DNA of 64,000 nt from Puccinellia tenuiflora (taxonomy: Eukaryota > Streptophyta > Magnoliopsida > Poales > Poaceae): assembly GCA_012064385.1 (NCBI GenBank), contig QRDG01001876.1, forward strand, positions 202,379-266,378, given 5' to 3'. Shown here piece by piece: positions 45,270 through 56,294 of the stretch. Made by a program: the position numbers and the translations under genes. How positions within the stretch are numbered: the first letter of the stretch is position 1; each line of letters opens with the position of its first letter. Under the pieces are notes generated by a model. It did no database searches and was not told the origin of the DNA. It worked only from the letters and a program-made list of their open reading frames with translations.

Positions 45270-45620
45270 GGCGCGGTGCTCCCGTAGGTGTACGGTGGTG
45301 CTACTGATGGTGTCCGTCGGTGCTACCAGCCATGTCCGACGGTAGCGGCGGTGCTACCACGTGTACGTCCATGCTACCGTCGGCAGCGGCGGTGCTACCA
45401 GCGCTTGGTGACTATGCTGCCATAGTTGAGGCGCAGTGCTACCATGGGTATGGGTGGTGCTACCAGAGGCGCGAAGAGCACGACGGCGGTGCTACCACCG
45501 GAGATGGTGATGCTACAAGGGGCATTGGCCGGTGCTACCAAAGGCGTGGAGATGTGCTGCTACCGACGACATCGATGCTGCCAGCCAAGCGCAGGCGGTG
45601 CTACCACCGAGACGGCGACA
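45270..45620 (+). repeat. GGTGCTACC degenerate array
   Basis: The 9-10 bp motif GGTGCTACCA or GATGCTACC recurs every 20-40 bp (for example near 45317, 45347, 45387, 45455, 45490 and 45530), with GCGGCG or GACGGCG between. It is an irregular, GC-rich simple repeat directly upstream of the hAT remnant and possibly part of it. Confidence 0.7.
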
Positions 45621-45711
45621 GAGCGCGGAGGCATGGTGCTCAGAAGGATCAACGGTGTTCCTGCCATGGTGGAGGCACCGGTGCTTCGAGGGCACGGCGG
45701 CGTTGCAAGTA

Positions 45712-46286
45712 TGTACTCTGTTGATTTCTCTTCACATGACCTCTATATCTTGGTTGATCAACTCAACATATATATTGATGTGATGAGAAGAAGTCCCGAT
45801 TTCTTGACTTGTCAAAGTCTGAGTGTTCTTGCTATCAAGTTGGTTCAAACTAGACAGCATTTGGCCTTTCCATTGGTTTATCACCTCATTGAACTTGCAT
45901 TGATATTACCGGTGGCAACGGCGCAAGTTGAGAGAGTTTTCTCGGCGATGAACATTATAAAGACAGATCTTCGGAATAAGATGTGTGATGATTAGCTCAA
46001 TGATCTCATGATATGCTTTGTTGAGCGAGAGATATTTGCAAAGTTAAGCGACAAGCAGATTATGTTACGTTTTCATGCCTTGAAGGATCGTCGAGGCCAT
46101 CTACCTCGACAAGTTTGTGCTCCCGCTACTGCGACAACTTAATTGTACTTCGTTGATCATGACAATTGAATCTTTTGAGTACCGTTCATTTCATGATTCT
46201 TATCTAGTACATGCATTTGTGTGTTAATTTTTCTTGCCCGCGAATGAGTTCGCCCTAGCAAACAAAATTTTCTGGGTCCGCCACTG
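45712..46286 (+). mobile_element. 3' end of a hAT element with HATC domain
   Basis: Plus-strand frame from about 45712 with the hAT C-terminal dimerisation domain (LVDQLNIYIDVMRRSPDF; LILPVATAQVERVFSAMNI; DLRNKMCDD), an in-frame stop at 45993-45995, then the rest of the domain to TAA 46140-46142. The element ends at the terminal repeat TGGGTCCGCCACTG (46273-46286), nearly identical to the 36164-39401 element. The 5' end and most of the transposase are missing. Confidence 0.85.
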
Positions 46287-46321
46287 CTCATAGGTGAAGT
46301 TCGCACCGGGACCTTAGAAAT

Positions 46322-46337
46322 CCTAGAGCCGGCCCTG
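46322..46337. mobile_element. Second hAT-like terminus
   Basis: CCTAGAGCCGGCCCTG has the form of a hAT end (CAGGGCCGGCTCTAGG inverted). Its partner is not found in the window, so it is only a candidate end of another element that surrounds the preceding one. Confidence 0.45.
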
Positions 46338-47749
46338 AGGAGCAGCACGCCATCATTCGGCATCGCAGACCCATTTTCCTTTCGTGGATTTACTAGTCCA
46401 ATTAATTGGTAGCGGATGCGTGCGGCGTTTCATCAACGAGCTACGCTGGTCGGCCGTACACTTCGGTCAGAGCATGAAGATTATGCGCCTGAAATCCTGT
46501 CGAAAGAAAACAAAGGAACCTGGACGTGGTAGCTTGACAGGTTCAGCTAAAAATTATACACTCAACGAATCCCGTAGCTAGGCCTCGATTTGCCTCGCTG
46601 TAGGAATCCGTCCAAAGATGCCCGTCGTATCTCGAATTTTCCAGCCTTGAACCTGGGAGCAGCTGCTTCGTGTGGTGTGGCGGTCGTGGGAGTCCTCACG
46701 TAGGGTCCCTTGGCGGCTTGGCGATGCTTTGGGTACTTTCAAATTTCAAGTCATAAACATGGCTGCAGAAGTTGTGAACATTAAAAGAATTTAGCACACA
46801 ACTACCAAGACATAACATGGTAGCAAACAAATGAACTCCGGAACTGATATATAATACAGCTACTTACAAAAGGAGAAAAAAAACTGCTAACTGTGACATG
46901 GGCTGAATTTATAGCCCAACAAAAATCAGATACAATTCAAAGATGAATTTATTTTTCCTTTTATTTGGACTTGAAATTTTTGGACGTAGTCGACTCATGT
47001 TGTGCCTCGCCGACGACTCACGCTCCCTTCCTCTGTGGTAGTTGTCCTGGTGTCACGTGGGGAGGGGAGCTCCGCTTCTCGTTTATGTGTGTTTCTTAGA
47101 GTTGGAATTTCTTCCATTTGCACAACTCTGATTGGATCTAATTAATCTATTCAAGATTCATTGTCGTCTCACTGATTTTTTAAGAATTTATTCCTTCACA
47201 AATTACATATATCTTAGTATCAAACTATTTGTCACTTGTTGTAGTGGTAAGAGGAATTCTAGTGGATTATTTGGATAACCTAGCTACAAAGTAGTATTTA
47301 TCTCATGTGATGACATATCAAGAACCTAAATAATGCTCGAACTTTTTATGTATATTAGATTCCGCCTCGTGTTTGTAAAACCACAAGTAATTATTTGACA
47401 GACAATAAGATCTCTCCTTAATCTTAATTATGTCACACACACAATCAAGTCATGCTTTGAAAACATTTCTAAAACATGTTTAATTAACCGAGGAGCCACT
47501 CTATGATTACTAGTTTATTTATCCAAACTCTTCACTCTGTATTCGGGTGATTTTGCAATATTTGTAACCCTTATGTCATGTTGATCTCTCTCACTTCTGG
47601 TTGAAGTGTTCACTGCGTGCCGAGATACTTGTTGCATTCAGATTTCAAAGAAGTCTTGTTTTCAATAAGTTTTTCACTCGTTCAAGAAAGAATGATGTAT
47701 TAGATTTGTTTCCATTGTCACTCCAAGGTGGTATCAATTGCCTTCTCAA
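46338..47749. other. Intergenic; contains a promoter-like block repeated at 48555
   Basis: 46425-46620 resembles 48555-48790 (TCATCRACGAGCTAC, GGCCGTAC, CTTCGGTCAG, AACGAATCCC, AATCCGTCCAAA). The rest is AT-rich without genes or TE ends. Confidence 0.45.
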
Positions 47750-48470
47750 CACTAGTAGGAAAAAATCTACCTGTTGCGGATCTATTTCGCCCTTAGTGGC
47801 GCGTTAGAGACACGACATTGTCACTGGTAATGGCTTTCAGTGGCGCGCAAGGTGCACGACACTGCTAATGATGCACCGCCGGCGTCGTACGCGAGCGTTA
47901 GCTGTGGACAATTTGGAAAATAAATCGGAATTTTTATTTTGACCTCGAGTTGAACCGAATTTAATAATTTTGAACTCGTATTTAAATTGAAACTTCGTTA
48001 ATTTAAAGCGGCGAATTTACATATTTTCACGACAAAAGGCGGTAACAAAATTTAGAAAAAAAATACTTACTAAAAGCTAAAAGGCCTAATTAATATTACT
48101 CGTCTTTGTCGCTGCTGAGGTCGTAGAACACCGGCTGTGGCCTGTGGCCATGGTCAATCGGCGGCTGATGGTGGCTACACTCCTGCTGCTCCCGCTCGCC
48201 TGTCTCACCGCCAGTACAGCCTTTCCTGCTGCGTAGCCACCGCTTCGTCCTCCGCTGCCGCCTCATCGCCGTGTCAATGAGGATCTAGGGGAGCTGTGGC
48301 CTGTGGCCTGGGCGCGAGCTCAGCGGGGCTGTTAGCAACGGCGAGCGTGCCGTGAAGTCCTCGTCGTTGTCACTCACCACTAGCTAGGATTGGTTAGCGG
48401 CGCCCACTTCGTGGCAGCTAGGTAGAAAATTAGTTCAATCAGATTAAAATCAGTTAGCTTAATTTAGCCT
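47750..48470. mobile_element. CACTA 5' end, partner end not seen
   Basis: CACTAGTAGGAAAAAATC at 47750 has the CACTA terminal form, followed by subterminal repeats of the AGTGGCGCG type (47795-47880). The inner part is AT-rich and then GC-rich. The matching CTACTAGTG end is not found downstream, so the element is truncated or its right border is unknown. Confidence 0.65.
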
Positions 48471-48554
48471 AGCCAAGCAGTGAAGCGGGCCGTTGCGGCG
48501 CCGCTAGAGTCACCACGGCCGCCGGAGGTGGTGCTGCCGTTTCACTTTCATCGA

Positions 48555-48790
48555 CGAGCTACACTGGCCGGCCGTACTCTTCGGTCAGCAAGGCATCGAA
48601 ATCCCGTGGAAAGAAATCCCCAAAAGAACCTGGACTGGATCTGGATGGCGTGTACGATGATGGAGGAAGCATTCTGACGTGAGTGGGCCGTGGCGGTCGT
48701 TCCCCTGCATCGACGGCTTCCTATAAAATACTATAAAGTCAGCGAATCCCCGTACCCGAATCCGTCCAAAATGTCCACCTGCTCGCCGGA
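48555..48790 (+). repeat. Second copy of the promoter-like block
   Basis: Related to 46425-46620. It contains CTATAAAATACTATAAAG (48721-48738), a good TATA region, and then ATG at 48770 opening a 67-codon frame (MSTCSPEYLLPKLNP) that runs into the MITE at 48911. It may be the 5' end of a lost gene. Confidence 0.4.
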
Positions 48791-48910
48791 GTATCTTTTA
48801 CCAAAACTGAATCCATGTGCCAAATTAATGTCTGATGTAGTGCTACGTGAGCCTATTTTTAAATCTGTTATTAATATTTCCAAATCTGTCAATCCCCAAT
48901 TCCTCTGTCA

Positions 48911-49182
48911 GACTAGCCACAATGGGGGTATCATAGGTGGTATCATGCATGCCATGTTGGCAAAAAGCTGACATGTCACTGTAATTAATGATGAGAGAGG
49001 TTATAGTAGTATTATAGGTAGATACCGTAACATAACGGATTCCAATGCAAAATGAGTTTACAACCTAATAAATATAGTATTGTATGATACCACAATATGT
49101 TACTACCCATTGTGAAGGTAGTAACATAGACTAGTATCATATGGATGATACTAGTATATGATACTCCCCATTGTGACTAGTC
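48911..49182. mobile_element. MITE with TCA target duplication
   Basis: A 272 bp element with ends GACTAGCCACAATGGGG and CCCCATTGTGACTAGTC and flanking TCA (48908-48910 and 49183-49185). Long inverted ends and a 3 bp duplication suggest a Tourist or CACTA-like MITE; it has no coding capacity. Confidence 0.8.
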
Positions 49183-49185
49183 TCA

Positions 49186-50483
49186 AGATGCCATAATAAT
49201 GTGCTATAAGTGCAACCAGTTGTAACCAAATCCCAAAAAGAGCAATTATTCGTGTGTTGTCTGAATCCTGACAGTATCTCAAATAAATATTAGCTTAGAA
49301 CCTTTCACGCATATCTTGACCATTTGAGCTTTTATTGATGATTTTGCACGCGTCGACGTGAAAACGGCTCCCACAGGGCCTCTCCATAGGTGTAAATTTG
49401 TTGGACGCGCCCAATATCGCGTCCGACAACCCCGTTCCGCACCCGCGTAGGGAGGCAACCGATGTAACGTCGGTCGGATCGTGATAGGCGGGTCTGGCCT
49501 ACCAACGACTCAACGAATGGTCAGCGTAGTCTATTACGATGACAACGACGACTACAGACGGTGAACTTCAGTTAATGCCGCAGTTGTTCCCCTTACACGC
49601 AGATGTTTGGCTTTGTCGACGCGCTAAGCCGTAGTAATGTCACTGGGTTCTCGCCCCGCGCTCCGCCGCCTTTATAAGTCGTTTGGCGTGCCCGGTCTCC
49701 ATCCTCATGCATGTACTCATTGTTTCTCTCCACCTTCTCTTCCCTCCCTCTCACCTGCGCACAATGGCAGCGACGAGCACAAGAGCTCCATGTCTATCCC
49801 TGAGGTGACGATCCTCGCATGAGCCAGCCTCCTCGTGTCACTGACAATGTGCCTGCCCACGGGCTGGAACGTGAGCGTCGGTGGGCTTGCCGTCCCACCT
49901 CTCCCGGAGGAACTACGTAAGCGACGGATGCCACTCACGTCGGAGCAGCTCCTCGACCCCCCTACGACGAGGACAACCTGGATTGTCCAACGGTTCTAGC
50001 AGCAAAAGACAGCAACGGGCCAGCCATTATGAGGGGCCTATGAGTTGTCGAACCGGGCGGAGCGGTGCCACTCGCGGTGCAACTGGCGTGTCTCCGTATG
50101 TACGGCTACCAGTCATCAGCGGCCCGACATCGTCGTGGCTGATGGCCACCCCGCGCGCCTCCCCCTCGCGGTCCTCCTTTCCACGCTATTGGGAAGCGCT
50201 TATATTAGTAATTTTATTCAGAAAAATTGATTTAAATTGGGCCGCCTATTTGGAAGCGCTTATATTAGTAATTTGTGCCGCCCTCCCAGTAGCACTTGGT
50301 CGACGAAGTTATCGGGTTAGGAGGTGCTCACTCGTGCCAATTTTCCTCCAATTTCCGTGAATCAATTGTGGGTTGCGACTTGTGAGCTCGTCACCGGTGA
50401 AGCACTGAAGCTTGAGCATCTGCAGTGGGGACGCGAAGGCGCCACATCCCTCGACTCTAGCAGTCCACGTCAGCAAAGGCGAG
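49186..50483. other. Unassigned intergenic DNA
   Basis: GC-rich stretches (49330-50180) with short frames on both strands, none recognised. A 23 bp direct repeat (GGAAGCGCTTATATTAGTAA) occurs at 50192-50214 and 50252-50274. Confidence 0.4.
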
Positions 50484-50491
50484 CTCACAAA

Positions 50492-50640
50492 CAGGGGCGG
50501 AGCTGCAGGCATCAGGGTCCAAAAAAAAATTTAGCCTTACTTACTGTACAAAAAGGAAATATGCATCAGGTTAGTCCACTAAGTGTGCATCAGGCGTTTC
50601 AAAGTGCATCGCGGTTACATTTACTCCAGCTCCGCCCCTG
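50492..50640. mobile_element. hAT MITE
   Basis: A 149 bp element with ends CAGGGGCGGAGCT and AGCTCCGCCCCTG and a perfect 8 bp target duplication CTCACAAA (50484-50491 and 50641-50648). Confidence 0.95.
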
Positions 50641-50648
50641 CTCACAAA

Positions 50649-51722
50649 GGTAAGGAAACATCTGGGCTATTTCTAGCAGCCAACTAACTATTCCGTGCCC
50701 CTTGTTGCTGCAACCGCTATTGACCTGACGCACCCGTGCACGCCACGTGCCCTGCCCTGCCGTGCGAGCAGCAAACCAGCGCCGCCCTTACTCGTTTCCA
50801 ACGCGGCGAAAGAGGCCCTGCATTCGTTTATAGCCCTGGTCCGTCAACGAAACGCCGCTACAGACGAGTGGTAGTAGCAAAATGCATCCGCCTTTATCGC
50901 CAGGGAAAATTCCTCCACAGCAACGTCATCGTTACATGAGACGACAAAACCGGCAGTTCGAGAAAAAATACTTGTTTATTTATAATCTGAATGTCTTGCT
51001 TCCCCGCAAAAAGAAATCTCAATGTTTTGGAAACAAAGTAGTACTATGTATCGTTCATGTGCTAAACAGCCTAAACTTCGTGTGCTATACTATTCATATC
51101 GTCATCATTTTTTTTTCGAACACGCAAAAGCTTTGCGCGACATCAAAGATGCGGTAACACTGCCAAACCATCCTCACGGCAACCGAATGAGGAGGTACCT
51201 CAACCTACAAACTACAACAACATGAGAACTCGTCCAGCTAGGCCTCCAACCATGACTTGCGAGGCGTCTGAAGCTCGAAGCTGCAGGACCAGGTCGTAGG
51301 CAATGCCAAACACCTCTAGGGACAACCATCACTCCATATCGTCATCATTTCTTTATTTATTTTTACCCCAGCTAACTCTTGAATTTAAGTAAGAAATTTT
51401 GTGACACGGTAGAAATGTGCCATGTTTATGCCTCAAAATGTTTTTCGGTTTGTCAATGTGTTTTCGGTTGCACAGAACAGGACACGGACACAGCCGCGCT
51501 CACAATAACAAATTTAAATTAAAAACTGTGAAAAGTCGCCGTCGACACGGCGGTGTCTCGCTGGGATATACGTACAGACCAACTGTGGGGAACGCCCTCT
51601 TCGCCCAAATCCCATCAATCCAATCAACGTTCCCTTGGACCGGTCGCCGCCGTCTGCACTCCACCCCTCGCGCTCCCACACCCACACTGGCGGGAGCGGT
51701 TCAAGCAGCTGCGGCGAGGAGG
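50649..51722. other. Upstream region of EXO70-D
   Basis: No gene recognised. A piece with TTTTTTTTCGAACACGCAAAAGC (51108) looks like an antisense LINE 3' end. 51540-51720 would be promoter and 5' UTR of EXO70-D; no clear TATA box is seen. Confidence 0.4.
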
Positions 51723-51799
51723 ATGGCGCCGGCGAAGCAAGGCGGCCGGGCTGAATTCCCAGGATCGCTTGATGCCTCTGCTACCACCGGCAGGTTCAG
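51723..51799 (+). CDS. EXO70-like protein D, exon 1
   Basis: ATG at 51723 gives 25 codons (MAPAKQGGRAEFPGSLDASA...) and ends in TTCAG/GTACGCG at 51799/51800. The leftover AG joins the first A of the exon at 53536 to form an Arg codon, so both exons read in frame (AG plus A, then TGT GGT GAG). This phase match and the absence of another start between them are the evidence. The peptide is short, without a signal or anchor, and unlike exon 1 of copies B and C. The 1736 bp intron holds a 67 bp minisatellite. Confidence 0.5.
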
Positions 51800-51867
51800 G
51801 TACGCGTGCGTCGATCACGAACCCCCTTCTTCTTGCTTCCGTTCGGTACTACTATGAAGAGTCGCCG

Positions 51868-52332
51868 CGATCAGTTCCCGCAACCGGCCTGTGCGTCTAC
51901 GGTGACGCCGCCATCCCCGGCGCCGCCCGCCTAGCACGCTCTGTTCCCGCAACCGGCCTGCGCGCCACCCCCGGCGCCGCCCGCCTACCTCGCTCTGTTT
52001 CCGCAACTGGCCTGCGCGCCGCCCCCGGCGTCGGCAGCCTCCCGCGCTCTATTTCCGCGGCAGGCCTGCACCTACCGTGACGACGGCGCCCCCGGCGCCG
52101 CCCACCTACCGCCCTCTATTTCCATACCCGGCCTGCGCCTACCATGACGCCGCAGTCCCCGGCGCCGCCCACCTACGGCGCTCTATTATCGCGACCGGCT
52201 TGCGCCTACCATGACGCCGCCGTCCCCGGCGCCGCCCACCTACCGAGCTCTGTTTACGCGACCGGCCTGCGCCTACTATGACGCCGCCGTCCCCGGCGCC
52301 GCCCACCTACCGAGCTCTGTTTACGCAACCGG
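51868..52332 (+). repeat. About 67 bp minisatellite in the EXO70-D intron
   Basis: Seven units of 52-68 bp, each with CGCTCTGTTTCCGC-like start, CCGGCCTGCGCCTAC, ATGACGCCGCCGTCC and CCGGCGCCGCCCACCTAC. Later units (52080-52332) are the most regular and contain an extra 15 bp TACCATGACGCCGCC block that is missing in units 2 and 3. GC content is very high. Confidence 0.9.
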
Positions 52333-53535
52333 CAGTCTAGGGCCACTCCGGCATCCTCTCGCCCAAAGGTGCTAGCCAACGCACCACGTGGGTTTTACGC
52401 GTCGGTCGCCGGCGTTGTGCGTGCCGCCCCAGCACGTCGTCGAAAGTGCCGCCAGACAAGCCGGAAACCGCTCGCCCAAGCTGCACCTCCGCCGGGTCGC
52501 TGCGCGTCCAGCCACTCACCGCACCGCCCGCCGCCGCCGTCGGCCACCATCCTCTCGAACACCCGCCGCACACGGCCGCCCGCTTGTCCACCGACGAGGT
52601 GTTCCGTGCGAGCCCGCGGCGCCGGAGTCGAGACCACACTTGTGTCCGAGAGGGGAGTGGGGCCGGATGATGACGAGTGAATCGGTGATCGTCCTCGTCA
52701 TCGTGATGGCAGCATTGGACTCGGGACGACAACGACTGAGCCATGGCGCGGCCGCCCGCTTGACCTCCGATGTGGGTGGGTGGTCCCCCTCGGACGAAGA
52801 ACCGCCGCCGTCCATCGTTACCGTGACTGGCACTGGCAGCATAGGACAGGACGGGACGGCACCACCGCACCACGCCTTGGGTCCAGACGACAACGATTGA
52901 GCCCAGCCGGCGGCGCTCGACGCAGTTCGTTCCGGTGCCGATCGCGTTCGTGGGTTCAGTCGTGTCTGTTTGAGGTGCTACCTACCTGTCGTGTCTGGTG
53001 CGACGAGAATGAGAAGCCTGCGTCATGAACTCATGATGTTCTTTTTTGTTTTCGTTATCGAGGATCATGTCAGCGTCATGCATGCGCTGGCAATCTTTGG
53101 GGTGGATGGCGATGTGTGCGGACTAGTCAGATTCGCGACGTCGGCACTTCCACTAGTCTAAATCACCTTGGCGGCTTGGCTGCGAAGCATTCTTGTCTCT
53201 TGGAGGATAAAATCACCGCGCATTGAACTCCAAGTGAATATTTCTTTCACATCTCAAAGAAAATAAAATCTAAACTATAGTGATTCCTAGATAGGCACAT
53301 GAGCCATCTGGATGAAGAATTGATCATTGCAACCGGAGGACAAACACACCTCAGATATATGGTAAAATAACTGATACTAGTCGCATGGTTGTTTGTAGTC
53401 TGCTAATTAGAATTTTACCAATTTGTTGCTCAAGTTTTGCAATAAGGGCATTATTAATGATTTGTTTCGTCGTTTGAATTCTAAAGTGTGTGTTTTATTT
53501 TATTTAAATTCTTCCTAACTACATCATGTCAACAG
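52333..53535. other. Rest of the EXO70-D intron
   Basis: 52340-52910 is GC-rich with overlapping shadow frames on both strands (178 codons on minus, 170 on plus) and no recognised domain. 53000-53535 becomes AT-rich; its last 150 bp is related to the region before EXO70-A and ends in GTCAACAG at 53535. Confidence 0.45.
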
Positions 53536-54217
53536 ATGTGGTGAGGTTGATTGTAATCTTCACAAGATGGATATGGCTCTGAGAGGAACATATCTGGACA
53601 TCCATAGCAGCAACGAAATCACAGTTCATCCAGCGAATGCCCTTTTCATACAAGGCCTGCAATATTTGTTGCAGTCAGCAGGCCACACCAATGAGCATTG
53701 CTCTCACATGCTTGTTGATTGCTGGGCCTCCGAGCTCAAGAAAGGCGCAGAGATGGTGTGCCGAGGTGAAAAGGGTCGAAAAAACATGTTCCTCTTAAAT
53801 AACACATGTGGTGTTTTGCAAATCATGAGGCGAACAGGAGCATCATTTTCCATGATAGAACTTGTGATCACTTCAATGATACAGCAACACAAGAAGAGCT
53901 ACTTCGACGAGTATTGGATTCCTCTGAAGAACACACTCCTTTTGAACTTGGATAAGTTTACTGCTGAATTTCTGGCCACCTGTAAGAACCAGAGGACATG
54001 GAAGGTCACAGCTGAGCTCAAGTACGAACTGAGGCAAGAGATAGTGGATCTGATTGTTCCACTGTACAAGGCTTCCTTCTCTGCTCTGCAGGCAAATCGA
54101 AGCCAACTTTTAGGGCTGCACTGTTCGTTCGAGCGAATCATTTCAGGCAAGAAGAAACCAAAAAAGTATACTGGTGAGGAACTGCAAGCGGAGATAGAGG
54201 CGCTGTTTGAAGGATGA
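53536..54217 (+). CDS. EXO70-like protein D, C-terminal exon
   Basis: Open exon of 226 codons ending in TGA at 54215-54217. Landmarks of the EXO70 C-terminal domain: VHPANALFIQGLQYL, MFLLNN, HKKSYFDEYWIPL (a Tyr where copies A, B and C have Cys), LDKFTAEFLATC, TWKVTAELKYELRQEIVDLI, and YTGEELQAEIEALFEG. With exon 1 the protein would be about 252 residues, less than half of a normal EXO70, with no N-terminal exocyst-binding part. It has no stop or frameshift. Closest relative in the window is EXO70-A. By family it would sit at the plasma membrane or endomembranes, but without the N-terminus it may act outside the exocyst. Divergent to EXO70-C. Confidence 0.8.
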
Positions 54218-54690
54218 ACAGGTATATCTGCTAACCGGGAAGGAGAGGACACTGAACTTGTACACGGCCGTTGCATTTTATCATATCGTAAATAAAATGG
54301 CTTGCTGTCATGAGCTTGCAAGTTCTATTTGAGCCTGTATTTTATTTTTCTCTTCGGAATGGAAAGTCGATAGCAGTAGAGATGCCATTTTGTATAGTTT
54401 CAGAAACTAGAGTTGACCAAACCGTTTGGTTGGAATTAGAAGGATCCAACCATGAAGTGTAGGTTAGCAGTATAAGTCATTGGATAATTTGTAGATGTAA
54501 ACAAAATGAGCACGCATATTCTTCTGATACAAATATGAAAGCACAACTTTTTTCCTTGGAGAAGGTTGGTTGCACTACTGCAACCTGAATTCATGCTCTA
54601 TTCACCATCCTTTTCTGTTTGGAAAACATTCACCAGCTCTGCTTTATTATTGCTTCGTTAGTGAATCTATCTGGCATGTGACTTTCTTTG
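54218..54690 (+). other. 3' UTR and flank shared with EXO70-A
   Basis: Homologous to 21264-21725 up to CTATCTGGCATGTGA. It carries an AATAAAA-like signal near 54292. Confidence 0.65.
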
Positions 54691-55439
54691 TCGTGTTATT
54701 AATTGATGGAATAAACAAGGGATCTTTTTTCTTGACAAATGGTTCCTTTGTATAATCTGCCGGACTCTATCCGGCGAAAGTATGGGCGGATCTAAAAGGA
54801 AAGAAAGATCTGATATGTTCTCTCTGACAAAAATATTGGACTAAACTATTTTCATTAACCTTGTATACCGGAACCCAGAGACGATCCATATCCTTAAGCC
54901 TGGGCATACCCGGTTTGGCACGGTTTGTGCTGCTTTCCGAAACCAGACCATGTGCGACGGTGTAAGACGGTTTGGTCTGGTTACATGACTTTACGTGACA
55001 TGTTAAACGACGGTTTGGTGTGGTCTGGTTTGCACGGTTTGTACGGTTTGCACCATGTATCCCGGATCACAGGCAGCAGACAGGCAATCAATTATCTGTC
55101 TGCACTTGGAACAGTCGTACATGCAGCAGTTCCTGCGAGTGCTGAATCACAGGAAGCCGCCTCCGGGAGTTCGTCTACGACGAGGCACAATCCGATCGAT
55201 ACGACGCCGCCGGCGACTGCGCTTTTGTGCTGCGCTTACATGGTGCAAACCGTCGCCGCTGGCGGAGCAAGACATGGCCGGTGAGGCGCTCACTGGGCTT
55301 GGTCGCCGTGGCCGGGTCCTCGCGGCGTAGCGTCGGACGTGCCTCAGCCTGCAGCGCGACGAGCACTGTCGTGGGGTTGTTACGGCAAGTTCTTCCTCCA
55401 GGAAGGTGAGTTCTGGGGCCATCGATGCACGAAGTACGT
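54691..55439. other. Unassigned; ACGGTTTG-rich patch
   Basis: 54910-55055 has seven copies of ACGGTTTG or CGGTTTGG variants, with GTCTGGTTTG between. 55080-55430 is GC-rich with short frames that I do not recognise. Confidence 0.45.
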
Positions 55440-56040
55440 AGGAGAGGTTAATCTCGCCGAAGGACACAGATTTACCCAGTTTCGGCCCCTCTTGATTAGA
55501 GGTAAAGACCTACTTCCTGCTTTTTTTTATTGCTCTAGATCCGATCTCGATTACAAGGTTCCGGCTCCTCTCTGGGGAGTCGGCGACTAGGTATATCTCT
55601 CTCTGGGCTTAGACTTATCAATCTGAAGTACAGGACCCCGCTTATAAAAGTCGACGGGTCCCTAGACTTACAACCTACACCGAGTCACACTAGAATACGG
55701 AGTCCTACTCTACGTCTTGGTCTTCCAAGTTAGGGCTCCGGGTTGTACTTGGACTCCTTGCTGACGAGTCCATTCTCCATCATGGGCCTTGGTCGGCTTG
55801 TCTTCAGCCCAGCCCATGCGACTTGATACGTGACTCGGCTTTGGCCTTCTGGTCTTGGCGGGTCTACTTTCCGGGTCCATGGGCCTACCTATAAATATCC
55901 CCCCATCAGTAGCCCCCGAATTTATCTTGGGTGCAACTTTAGCGGCTTCTTCTGACTCCTTAGGTCGACTCCCTGGCTCGACTTCTTCAATCCGAGTCAC
56001 CAATTCAGGAGTCGCCTGCTGCTAACTCCAAGATAAATTT
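55440..56040 (-). mobile_element. LTR fragment, related to the 15910-16405 family
   Basis: Contains CACAGATTTACCCAGTTTCGG and AAAGACCTACTTCCTGC on plus, in the same order as in 16010-16065. Minus strand has a TTTATAAG box at 55638-55631. Clear TG...CA ends and target duplications are not found, so it is a fragment. Confidence 0.55.
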
Positions 56041-56294
56041 CTGCATAAAAACATAATACACATATAAAATGAGTCCATCCTCATCCCTTGTTCAAGCCAC
56101 CACTCTTGCCTTTGCACTAGCAGGCCGAGTTTGTTATGACTCTTGTGAACAAGGATTAAATAACTCGACTCTCACTGTCACAGGACTCGCCGTTCTGAGA
56201 CAAGCCGGTTTCTTCCACTTCTGTGACTTTAGTTTTTCTATTATCATTTCCTATCTGGCTTTTAGCCACCGAATCGTTATCCACAGTTTACTGT
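56041..56294. other. Target sequence of the giant-LTR element
   Basis: Unassigned, likely the continuation of the LTR fragment or internal sequence of that element. The last 5 bp, ACTGT (56290-56294), are the expected left target duplication of the element at 56295. Confidence 0.4.

Noticed and set aside
50192..50274. 23 bp direct repeat as TSD of an insertion
   Set aside because: Only 37 bp lie between the copies, with no TE ends; more likely a local duplication.
52337..52873. 178-codon minus frame in the EXO70-D intron
   Set aside because: GC-rich shadow frames on both strands, no recognised domain.
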